Source: Pontibacter akesuensis (GTDB lineage Bacteria > Bacteroidota > Bacteroidia > Cytophagales > Hymenobacteraceae). From it: DNA of 64,000 nucleotides. The position numbers and the translations under genes were made by a program. The stretch spans positions 4,092,001-4,156,000 of the forward strand of contig NZ_CP014766.1 of assembly GCF_001611675.1 (NCBI RefSeq), written 5' to 3'. Below the pieces are notes generated by a model, which ran no database searches, was not told the origin of the DNA, and worked only from the letters and a program-made list of their open reading frames with translations. Below, one piece after another: positions 58,018 to 64,000 of the stretch (positions are counted from its first letter, which is position 1; every line of letters starts with the position of its first letter).

Positions 58018-59362
58018 GCACTACAAGCTACAGCTGTTGCTGCGCGTCCTGCTGTTGGCGCTTACCGTTTATTTTATTGCGCGCATCGGACTAAACCAAG
58101 CCTACTACGGTACGCTGCTGGGGCTGGGGCTGCTGTTCCTGCTGCAGGTCTGGTTGTTGATCCGGTACATGGAGCACACGTCACGTTTGTACCTTCGGTT
58201 TTTGAACTCTATTAAGTACGATGATTTTACAGAGCAATTCAGCCTTTCGGGCGACGGGAAAACGATGCATGAAATTGCGCAGCGCCTGAATGAAGTGACA
58301 AACAAGTTTCGGGAGGTGCGAACCGAGAAGGAGGCGCAGCTGCATTATTACGAAATGATCTTTCAGCACATCGGCACGGGAATCCTCACATACAAACCCG
58401 ACGGAAGCATACTGCTGCTGAACAATGCCGCTAAGAAACTACTGAAGATTGGGCAGCTGGCGCACGTACAGGAGCTTGAAAGCCTCAGCCCCGAACTGGC
58501 GCTGGGCCTACAGCAACTCGAGAACGGCGATAAAGTGCTGGTGCCGTTGCGGCAGTCGGGCGAGCAGGCAACCATAGCGGTACATGTTATGGAGCTTTCC
58601 GTGTTGGGCGATAAGGTGCGGCTGGCTTCGCTGCAGAACATACAGCGGGAGCTGGAGGAGAAGGAGATGGAGGCATGGAGTAACCTGATCAAAGTACTTA
58701 CCCATGAGATCATGAATTCCGTAACGCCCATTTCTTCCCTGTCAGCGAGCGCGTACGAAGAAATCAGCAGCTACACCGACACGGCCCTCGAAGAAATTAC
58801 CCTGCTGCGCGAAGAGCTGCAGGAGGTGGGCCAGTGCCTGCATACCATCAGCCGCCGCTCCGAGGGGCTGATCCATTTTGTGAGCGACTTCCGCAACCTC
58901 ACTACTATTTCAGTACCCAAAATTACGCAGTTCAATGTGACGGAGCTGCTGCAGGAAATCAGATTACTGCTTCGGGAACAGCTGGCGCAGAAGCAGGTGC
59001 AGCTGGAGGTGCAGTATCCGCACCAGCACATGCTGCTTAGTGCCGACCGCAGTATGGTGGAGCAGGTGCTCATCAACCTAACCAAAAATGCCATGGAGGC
59101 GGTGCAGGACCAACCAAAGCCAAAAATCAGCCTAAGCGCTTCCCTCGACCAGCGCAGCCGCATCACCATTGCCGTTTCTGATAACGGGCAGGGGATGACA
59201 GAGGAGGCGATGGAGAAGATATTCATTCCATTTTACTCGACCAAAAAGTCCGGCTCTGGCATAGGGCTTAGCTTGTCGCGCCAGATGATGCGCCTCCACA
59301 AGGGCACCATCTCGGTGCAGTCGGAATTGGGGCGGGGTACTACTTTTCTGCTGAGGTTTTAG
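58007..59362 (+). CDS. Sensor histidine kinase, partner of the NtrC-type regulator
   Basis: A 451-residue membrane kinase. Two membrane segments (about 9-27 and 34-53) with almost no periplasmic loop suggest intramembrane or cytosolic sensing. A HAMP-like/PAS-like region (about 65-210) contains IFQHIGTGILTYKPDGSILLLNNAAKKLL. The H box is LTHEIMNSVTPI with phospho-acceptor His233. The ATPase has N box LINLTKNAMEAV, G1 SDNGQGM and G2 GSGIGLSLSRQ. It phosphorylates the regulator encoded just upstream, with which it overlaps and is translationally coupled. Confidence 0.94.
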   Translation: MRFKHYKLQLLLRVLLLALTVYFIARIGLNQAYYGTLLGLGLLFLLQVWLLIRYMEHTSRLYLRFLNSIKYDDFTEQFSLSGDGKTMHEIAQRLNEVTNKFREVRTEKEAQLHYYEMIFQHIGTGILTYKPDGSILLLNNAAKKLLKIGQLAHVQELESLSPELALGLQQLENGDKVLVPLRQSGEQATIAVHVMELSVLGDKVRLASLQNIQRELEEKEMEAWSNLIKVLTHEIMNSVTPISSLSASAYEEISSYTDTALEEITLLREELQEVGQCLHTISRRSEGLIHFVSDFRNLTTISVPKITQFNVTELLQEIRLLLREQLAQKQVQLEVQYPHQHMLLSADRSMVEQVLINLTKNAMEAVQDQPKPKISLSASLDQRSRITIAVSDNGQGMTEEAMEKIFIPFYSTKKSGSGIGLSLSRQMMRLHKGTISVQSELGRGTTFLLRF

Positions 59363-59434
59363 TGGCGCAAGTATAAACACAACCTTCTGGCCGTTCTGCC
59401 TTATACTATAGCAGCATCCAAAAAAGAAAAGCAG

Positions 59435-59884
59435 ATGAGCGGAAATGAATTAGAGGGATTAGTGTCTGTCAGCGCAAACAGTGCGACACCCATGGTAGCG
59501 CGGGTGAAAGCCGGAGGCCAGGAAATGACTATTGATGAAACAGGGGTTGCGCAGGGGGTGAAACTTGGTCCCGATCCGTACGATTACATCCTGGCTTCGC
59601 TGGGTGCCTGCACTGTTATCACTTTGCACATGTATGCGCAGCGGAAGGGCTGGCCTCTGGAAAAGGCGGAGGTAAGCCTGCGGCACGACCGCGTACACCC
59701 CAACGACTGCCTGAACTGTGCTGATGAGAATGCAAAACTGGACCGCATCACCAAAAAGCTGTGGCTGATAGGCGACCTCACACCTGAACAACGGGTTCGG
59801 TTAGAGAAAATATCGAGTAAGTGCCCCATCCAAAAAACGCTGGAAGCAGGCATCTCCGTGCAAACCGTGTTGGAAGTAAGTTAA
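59435..59884 (+). CDS. OsmC family peroxiredoxin-like protein
   Basis: A 149-residue protein. Redox-active cysteines lie in LASLGACTVITLHMYA and SSKCPIQKTLE, the two positions conserved in OsmC/Ohr. An extra C-x2-C pair lies in NDCLNCADENAK in the loop before the third strand, which is more typical of the YhfA/OsmC-like branch than of Ohr. It probably reduces hydroperoxides or another thiol-reactive compound. Cytosolic; 72 bp after the kinase gene on the same strand. Confidence 0.9.
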   Translation: MSGNELEGLVSVSANSATPMVARVKAGGQEMTIDETGVAQGVKLGPDPYDYILASLGACTVITLHMYAQRKGWPLEKAEVSLRHDRVHPNDCLNCADENAKLDRITKKLWLIGDLTPEQRVRLEKISSKCPIQKTLEAGISVQTVLEVS

Positions 59885-60189
59885 GTTGATTCTGTTAAGT
59901 GATGCATGCCTTGCCCTGGCAAGTATAAATTCGGAAAGTGGTTTATGCTGAAACCGCTTCCAATACGTATCTGATGCGCACGCTGTGCCTGCGGCTTCTT
60001 CTATCACAAGTATAGAATCATCATACATCTACTTTAAGGGAGCGCCCAGAGCAGGGGTCTCCGTCAAGCGGCCTTCGATCAGGGCAACTTAAAGCGCCTG
60101 ATGCTACTTCAGCATGTAGGCAGCAGGGGAGATTTTTGTTATATTCGTTCCGTAATCAAGAAGGCATCATTCCTTTGCCTCCCAACTCC
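59885..60189. other. Intergenic region without a visible gene
   Basis: It contains CTTGCC-CT-GGCAAG (59909-59922), a small inverted repeat that runs into AAGTATAAA, and a second AAGTATA near 60008. No gene or tRNA was recognised. Confidence 0.45.
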
Positions 60190-61503
60190 ATGTTTAAAAG
60201 AAAACTTTATACTTACCTTACCGCGACTATGCTTGCCACCGGTATGGTGGCCTGCGTACCACTTGAGCAGCAGGTGCAAAGCAGCGGCGGTTCAGCCCAA
60301 ACAGCCCTGCGCTACGAGGATTACGTGTACGATGAAAGCGTCAACTCGGTGCAGGCGTATGTGGCCACAGGCTTTGACGAAGAGGTGCTGGAGCCGCCGG
60401 TGGTGCCATTGAGCCAGCGTGCACCCATCATAATTGAGTTTGATAGGCTGAACACCGGCACCTCGAGGCTTATAGCCAGGATTATTCACTGCGATGCGAA
60501 CTGGACCCCCTCGACTTTGAATGATACTCAGTTTCTAAATGAGTTTAACGAGTTCTTTGTAACCGATGCCCAAATTTCGGTGAACACGCGCATTCCGTAC
60601 GTGCATTATACGTTCCAGGTGCCCCGCGTCAAAATCAGTGGTAACTACCTGCTGGTGGTGCAGGAAGAAGGAGGCAGGCCATTGCTGTCGCAGCGATTCC
60701 TGGTATACCAGGAACTGGTGACGGTAGTAGGAAAGTTAGGCGCGCCGCTTGGCCCACAGGGACTGGAGACGCGGCAGCCTGTAGAGTTTAACGTGTTCTA
60801 TGCGGATTATGAACTGGTGAACCCGGCCATGGATGTGAAGGCGGTGCTGCGGCAAAATTTCCGCTGGGACAATGCCAAGCGCCTGGCCCGGCCCACCTAC
60901 ATCCACGATGCGCAGCGGCGGTTGGAGTATGTCTTTTTCGATCCGAAGGAGCTGTTCAGGGGCTACAGTGAATTTCGTGCATTTGATACGCGCAGTCTGA
61001 ACTTCAACGGCATCGGCGTGCAGCGCATCGACCTGCAGCAGAACCCGGTGGAGGTAACGCTGTTTCCGGAGGTAAACCGCGCCACCCAGGCCTACAGCCA
61101 GGATCCGGACATCAACGGGAAGCGAATTTTCGGGAACAAGCAGTACGGCAACGGCGATGTGAATGGGGATTATACCTGGGTTAACTTTGAGCTGAAGGTA
61201 GCTGACAAGGCACCCGGCGACGTTTACCTGATGGGCGAGTTAACCAACTGGCGCACCCTCGAAAACGCAAAGTTGAAGTATGACGTGGCGCGTGAAGTAT
61301 ACGCAGGCCGTATGCTGCTGAAGCAGGGGTATTACAACTACTACTATGCCTTGCAGACTGCAGCCGGCACCGATGCCAGCTACTTTGAGGGCAGCCATTT
61401 TGAAACAGACAATTCGTACGACATCCTTATTTATTACCGCCCGCCCGGATCGCGCGCAGATCTGCTGATAGGCTATGACAGGTTCTATTTTAACAGGAAG
61501 TAG
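60190..61503 (+). CDS. Type IX secretion system plug protein (DUF5103), lipoprotein
   Basis: A 437-residue protein starting at the ATG at 60190 (MFKRKLYTYL), giving a lipobox ending GMVAC at Cys22; an in-frame ATG at 60136 would disrupt the signal peptide. Diagnostic DUF5103 segments are LIARIIHCDANWTPSTLNDTQFLNEFNEFFVTD, FPYVHYTFQVPRVKISGNYLLVV-like strands, VVLRQNFRWDNAKR, SEFRAFDTRSLNF and QAYSQDPDINGKRIF. The C-terminal half ends LLKQGYYNYYYALQT, YFEGSHFETDNSYDILIYYRPPGSRAD. The family plugs the SprA translocon of the type IX system when no substrate shuttle is bound. No other T9SS gene is in the window. Confidence 0.95.
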   Translation: MFKRKLYTYLTATMLATGMVACVPLEQQVQSSGGSAQTALRYEDYVYDESVNSVQAYVATGFDEEVLEPPVVPLSQRAPIIIEFDRLNTGTSRLIARIIHCDANWTPSTLNDTQFLNEFNEFFVTDAQISVNTRIPYVHYTFQVPRVKISGNYLLVVQEEGGRPLLSQRFLVYQELVTVVGKLGAPLGPQGLETRQPVEFNVFYADYELVNPAMDVKAVLRQNFRWDNAKRLARPTYIHDAQRRLEYVFFDPKELFRGYSEFRAFDTRSLNFNGIGVQRIDLQQNPVEVTLFPEVNRATQAYSQDPDINGKRIFGNKQYGNGDVNGDYTWVNFELKVADKAPGDVYLMGELTNWRTLENAKLKYDVAREVYAGRMLLKQGYYNYYYALQTAAGTDASYFEGSHFETDNSYDILIYYRPPGSRADLLIGYDRFYFNRK

Positions 61504-61647
61504 CTTGCAGCAAGTATAAGTTTTCCGCTGCAGCTATACCTGGTTTGTAGAAACATATAGTTTCAGCCGCAGAAGGTAATTCCTTAGATCTGCTAAGCAC
61601 GCAGCAAAACAAGTATAAAAAGAATTTCAGTTACCAATCAAACTACA

Positions 61648-61857
61648 ATGGAAGTAAAAGACAGCAACGGAAACGTGCTCAGTGACGGCGATTCTGTACA
61701 TGTTACCAGGGACCTTAAAGTAAAAGGCATGTCCACCACACTTAAGCGGGGCAACGTTATCAAGAATATCCGCCTGACGGGCAGCGAAGAAGAGGTAGAG
61801 TGCCGTGTTGGCAAAAGCCAGGTGGTACTGAAAACCATGTACCTGAAAAAGGCTTAA
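61648..61857 (+). CDS. PhnA-type (YjdM) C-terminal domain protein
   Basis: A 69-residue protein equal to the C-terminal beta-barrel of YjdM/PhnA, with VKDSNGNVLSDGDSVHVTRDLKVKG and LKRGNVIKNIRLTG. The N-terminal zinc ribbon of full-length PhnA (about 110 residues) is missing, a common short form in Bacteroidota. Despite the name, no role in phosphonate use is established. Convergent with ychF. Confidence 0.92.
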   Translation: MEVKDSNGNVLSDGDSVHVTRDLKVKGMSTTLKRGNVIKNIRLTGSEEEVECRVGKSQVVLKTMYLKKA

Positions 61858-61907
61858 CTTAAATGTGGTGTTGAAAGAGCCATGAAACGCTGTGAATGGT
61901 GCTAAAA

Positions 61908-61942
61908 GCAGAAAAGGCAGGTATAACACCTGCCTTTTCTGC
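61908..61942. terminator. Bidirectional hairpin between phnA-like gene and ychF
   Basis: GCAGAAAAGGCAGGT (61908-61922) pairs perfectly with ACCTGCCTTTTCTGC (61928-61942) over a 5-nt loop. It serves both convergent genes. Confidence 0.88.
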
Positions 61943-61961
61943 CTTTATGCTGTAACTTGTT

Positions 61962-63059
61962 TTACACGTTAAAGCGGAAGTGCATGATGTCGCCGTCCTG
62001 CACCACGTATTCTTTGCCTTCTACGGCCATTTTACCGGCTTCTTTTATCTTTGCCTCAGAGCCATACTGCTGATAATCCGGCAGCTTGATCACCTCAGCA
62101 CGGATGAAGCCTTTCTCAAAGTCGGAGTGGATTACACCGGCGGCCTGTGGCGCACGCCAGCCTTTTTCAATCGTCCAGGCGCGTACTTCTTTCGGTCCGG
62201 CAGTAAAGTAGGTAATCAGGTTCAGCAACTGGTATGATGCGCGAATGAGCTTGTTCAGGCCCGACTCTTTCAAGCCATATTCAGAAAGGAACATTTCCTT
62301 TTCTTCCGGGTCTGTCAGCTCAGCAATCTGCGCCTCAATGGATGCGGAAATCAGTACTACCTGCGCATTCTCGTCCTTCACGTGCTCTGCAAGCGCTTTG
62401 GAAAACTGGTTACCCTCAATCATGGAGTTTTCATCTACGTTGGCCGCGTAAATTACGGGCTTGGCAGTTAGCAGCTTCAGGTCTTCCACCGCCTCCAGGT
62501 CGTCCTCAGTTACATCCAGGCTGCGGGCGTTCAGGCCAGCCTCCAGGTGAGCTTTATACTTCTCCAGGCTCGCCAACTCCTTCTTCGCTTTCGCGTCGCC
62601 GGACTTAGCAGAGCGTACCACTTTTAGTATTTTCTTATCAACAGAATCCAGGTCTTTCAGCTGCAATTCAGTGTCGATGATTTCTTTGTCGGCAATAGGG
62701 TTTACCTTCCCATCTACGTGCACGATGTTCTCATCTTCAAAGCAGCGCACTACGTGAATCACGGCGTCCACTTCGCGGATGTTTGCCAGGAACTTGTTGC
62801 CGAGGCCTTCGCCTTTGCTGGCACCTTTCACCAGACCTGCAATATCCACAAACTCGATTACCGTAGGCAGCACGCGCTCAGGGTGCACCAGCTCCTCAAG
62901 TAGCTGCAGGCGCTCGTCCGGAACGGTGATCACACCCACGTTTGGCTCTATCGTGCAGAATGGATAATTGGCAGATTCTGCCTTGGCATTAGAAATTGCG
63001 TTGAACAGGGTGGACTTTCCAACATTCGGAAGCCCAACAATACCGCATCGTAGTCCCAT
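61962..63059 (-). CDS. ychF: Redox-regulated ATPase YchF (OLA1 family)
   Basis: A 365-residue protein starting at the ATG at 63057-63059 (MGLRCGIVGLPNVGKST); ten extra codons upstream are rejected. The G domain has G1 GLPNVGKST, G3 DIAGLVKGASKGEGLGN, and G4 NVDE in place of NKxD, the change that gives ATP preference. A helical hairpin domain (about 135-200) and a C-terminal TGS domain (about 280-365, TYFTAGPKEVRAWTI, VQDGDIMHFRFNV) follow. It binds ribosomes and modulates translation and oxidative stress responses. Monocistronic. Confidence 0.98.
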   Translation of the reverse strand: MGLRCGIVGLPNVGKSTLFNAISNAKAESANYPFCTIEPNVGVITVPDERLQLLEELVHPERVLPTVIEFVDIAGLVKGASKGEGLGNKFLANIREVDAVIHVVRCFEDENIVHVDGKVNPIADKEIIDTELQLKDLDSVDKKILKVVRSAKSGDAKAKKELASLEKYKAHLEAGLNARSLDVTEDDLEAVEDLKLLTAKPVIYAANVDENSMIEGNQFSKALAEHVKDENAQVVLISASIEAQIAELTDPEEKEMFLSEYGLKESGLNKLIRASYQLLNLITYFTAGPKEVRAWTIEKGWRAPQAAGVIHSDFEKGFIRAEVIKLPDYQQYGSEAKIKEAGKMAVEGKEYVVQDGDIMHFRFNV

Positions 63060-63086
63060 GTATAATAAGTTGTAAATTTCAGGCCG

Positions 63087-63094
63087 CAAATATA
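63087..63094 (-). promoter_or_regulatory. -7 element of ychF
   Basis: Read on the minus strand the sequence is TATATTTG followed by C, a perfect TAnnTTTG match, 28 bp upstream of the ychF start codon. Confidence 0.6.
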
Positions 63095-63181
63095 CGACAA
63101 TTCGCGCAGCAATGCGAAGTTAACCCGCAGGAATTACGGGAAGAGGGCAGGGGGCGCCGGTTTCGTGTAGGGCACAAAGCA

Positions 63182-63213
63182 ATAAGGCCCCTTGCGTATG
63201 CTGGGGGCCTTAT
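63182..63213 (-). terminator. Hairpin after the PUR-family gene
   Basis: ATAAGGCCCC (63182-63191) pairs with GGGGCCTTAT (63204-63213). It lies downstream of the PUR gene on the minus strand and upstream of ychF. Confidence 0.7.
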
Positions 63214-63243
63214 CGTCTAATTTTTATATGTAGCAGCAGCGTT

Positions 63244-63591
63244 TTACTCCCACTTTAACTCACCGTCAAAACCAACTTCAGAAGTAGTTACCTCAGATGG
63301 TTCTGCTATTGGTGCTTCAAGTGCGGCCAATGCCTCTTCTGTCAAAAGTTCGGATTTAACGTGGTCTACCGTTCCCTGCAGCGCCTCCAGAAACTTCGCA
63401 AAGTCCTCTTTGTAAAGAAAGATTTTGTGTTTCTCGTATGAAAAGCTGTCGTCCTGCATTTTACGCTTACTCTCAGTGATGGTCACGTAGTAATCGTTTG
63501 AACGAGTTGATTTCACATCAAAGAAATACGTTCTCTTCCCGGCTCTCACTCTCTGGGAATAAATTTCTGCTTTTTCGTTGTTCTCTTCCAC
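63244..63591 (-). CDS. PUR family DNA/RNA-binding protein (DUF3276)
   Basis: A 115-residue protein. The PUR-alpha-like repeat covers about residues 8-75: EIYSQRVRAGKRTYFFDVKSTRSNDYYVTITESKRK, FSYEKHKIFLYKEDFAKFLEAL. An acidic C-terminal tail follows. Known bacterial Pur-alpha proteins from spirochaetes bind single- and double-stranded nucleic acid; members in Bacteroidota are highly conserved with unknown role. Monocistronic with a hairpin downstream. Confidence 0.95.
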   Translation of the reverse strand: MEENNEKAEIYSQRVRAGKRTYFFDVKSTRSNDYYVTITESKRKMQDDSFSYEKHKIFLYKEDFAKFLEALQGTVDHVKSELLTEEALAALEAPIAEPSEVTTSEVGFDGELKWE

Positions 63592-63692
63592 CGTTTTTAA
63601 ACGTTAATTTCAACTTAATGAACCTAAAATTAACATATAGATCTGATATATAAAAACTTTGGAATTTAAAATTTACATAAAATAATTAGCAC

Positions 63693-63700
63693 TATATTTG
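63693..63700 (+). promoter_or_regulatory. -7 element TATATTTG of the rlpA-like gene
   Basis: TATATTTG is a perfect TAnnTTTG match, 24 bp before the start codon at 63725. Confidence 0.6.
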
Positions 63701-63724
63701 TAGTCGGACCAACTGTGTAATACT

Positions 63725-64000
63725 ATGAACTTATGCTCAGTAGTATTGATCTTTATCCTTTCGTTTTTTAACAACGGCGCAGCCACCTACACCGCCAGCG
63801 GCAAAGCCTCCTTCTACGCCGACCGCATGCACGGCCAACGCACTGCCAGCGGTGAGCGCTACGACAAAAAGTTGTTTACTGCCGCCCACGCCACGCTTCC
63901 ATTCAATACCAAAGTGCGGGTTACCAACCTCAAAAACGGCAAATCAGTTATCGTAAAAATCAATGACCGCATGGCCCGCAGCCGCTACAAGGTAATTGAT
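63725..64000 (+). CDS. RlpA-like lytic transglycosylase, N-terminal part
   Basis: The first 92 codons of a gene that runs off the right edge. The signal peptide is MNLCSVVLIFILSFFNNGAA. The RlpA double-psi barrel starts at about residue 24 with GKASFYADRMHGQRTASGERYD, then LFTAAHATLPFNTKVRVTNLKNGKSVIVKINDR, which includes the catalytic-type Asp of the family. RlpA proteins cleave glycan strands lacking stem peptides, often at the septum. A C-terminal SPOR domain cannot be checked. Confidence 0.93.
   Translation, partial: MNLCSVVLIFILSFFNNGAATYTASGKASFYADRMHGQRTASGERYDKKLFTAAHATLPFNTKVRVTNLKNGKSVIVKINDRMARSRYKVID

Noticed and set aside
60040..60110. Possible tRNA or structured RNA before the DUF5103 gene
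   Set aside because: I could not fold a cloverleaf or find a T-loop GTTCRANYC motif.

Overview
The window looks like chromosome of a Bacteroidota bacterium of the order Cytophagales. Pontibacter or another Hymenobacteraceae is my best guess, from gene style rather than a database match. The evidence is a SusC/SusD pair, a type IX secretion plug protein (DUF5103), a PUR-family DUF3276 protein, FtsX-type permeases beside an NtrC-type two-component system, promoters of the Bacteroidota form TAnnTTTG, and very few Shine-Dalgarno sequences. No rRNA, tRNA, CRISPR array, insertion sequence or prophage is visible. About 54 protein genes are supported; one is cut by each edge (uvrD-like helicase at the left, RlpA-like protein at the right).

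Layout. 1-5.4 kb: helicase fragment, Sel1/ankyrin secreted protein, DUF3109 protein, duplicated plug-like protein, DUF6340 lipoprotein. 5.5-8.0 kb: efp-accB-accC operon. 8.4-17.5 kb: TIGR02757 protein, proC, SusD/SusC, S9 peptidase. 17.8-24.6 kb: small minus-strand enzymes, a HipA-like kinase overlapping a DUF3037 gene, a MATE exporter and other accessory genes. 24.8-33.3 kb: mutS2 (TTG start), a repeat-rich gap, umuDC, topA, sixA-like phosphatase. 33.4-43.3 kb: ParA ATPase followed by a chemosensory cluster: soluble receptor with nine exact-length 92-residue HAMP-type repeats, cheW, cheY, cheB, cheA, cheC. 43.4-47.7 kb: putative abortive-infection membrane protein, polyamine operon (AdoMet decarboxylase-spermidine synthase fusion plus agmatinase-like enzyme), small membrane protein, Cys-rich copper protein. 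47.9-53.8 kb: recQ, repeat-bearing subtilase, self-cleaving S24 regulator, pirin. 53.9-59.4 kb: FtsX permease divergent from an NtrC-type regulator/kinase pair. 59.4-64 kb: OsmC, DUF5103, PhnA-like, ychF, PUR protein, RlpA-like.

The most notable system is ParA plus a receptor without visible membrane segments. Its receptor repeats resemble those of fungal Nik1-type kinases but feed a chemoreceptor signalling domain. The arrangement recalls ParA-positioned cytoplasmic chemosensory clusters such as PpfA/TlpT of Rhodobacter sphaeroides. The cluster has CheB and CheC but no CheR in view.

Two regulatory circuits can also be read from the DNA. A 17-bp palindrome TRCTAA-N5-TTAGTA precedes both umuDC and the S24 regulator gene, which suggests a LexA-like damage regulon. 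Two 16-bp palindromes 21 bp apart lie upstream of a good sigma-54 promoter for the FtsX permease, next to its likely activator.

Every convergent gene junction carries a hairpin, several of them long and perfect, and the octamer AAGTATAA recurs throughout the intergenic DNA.
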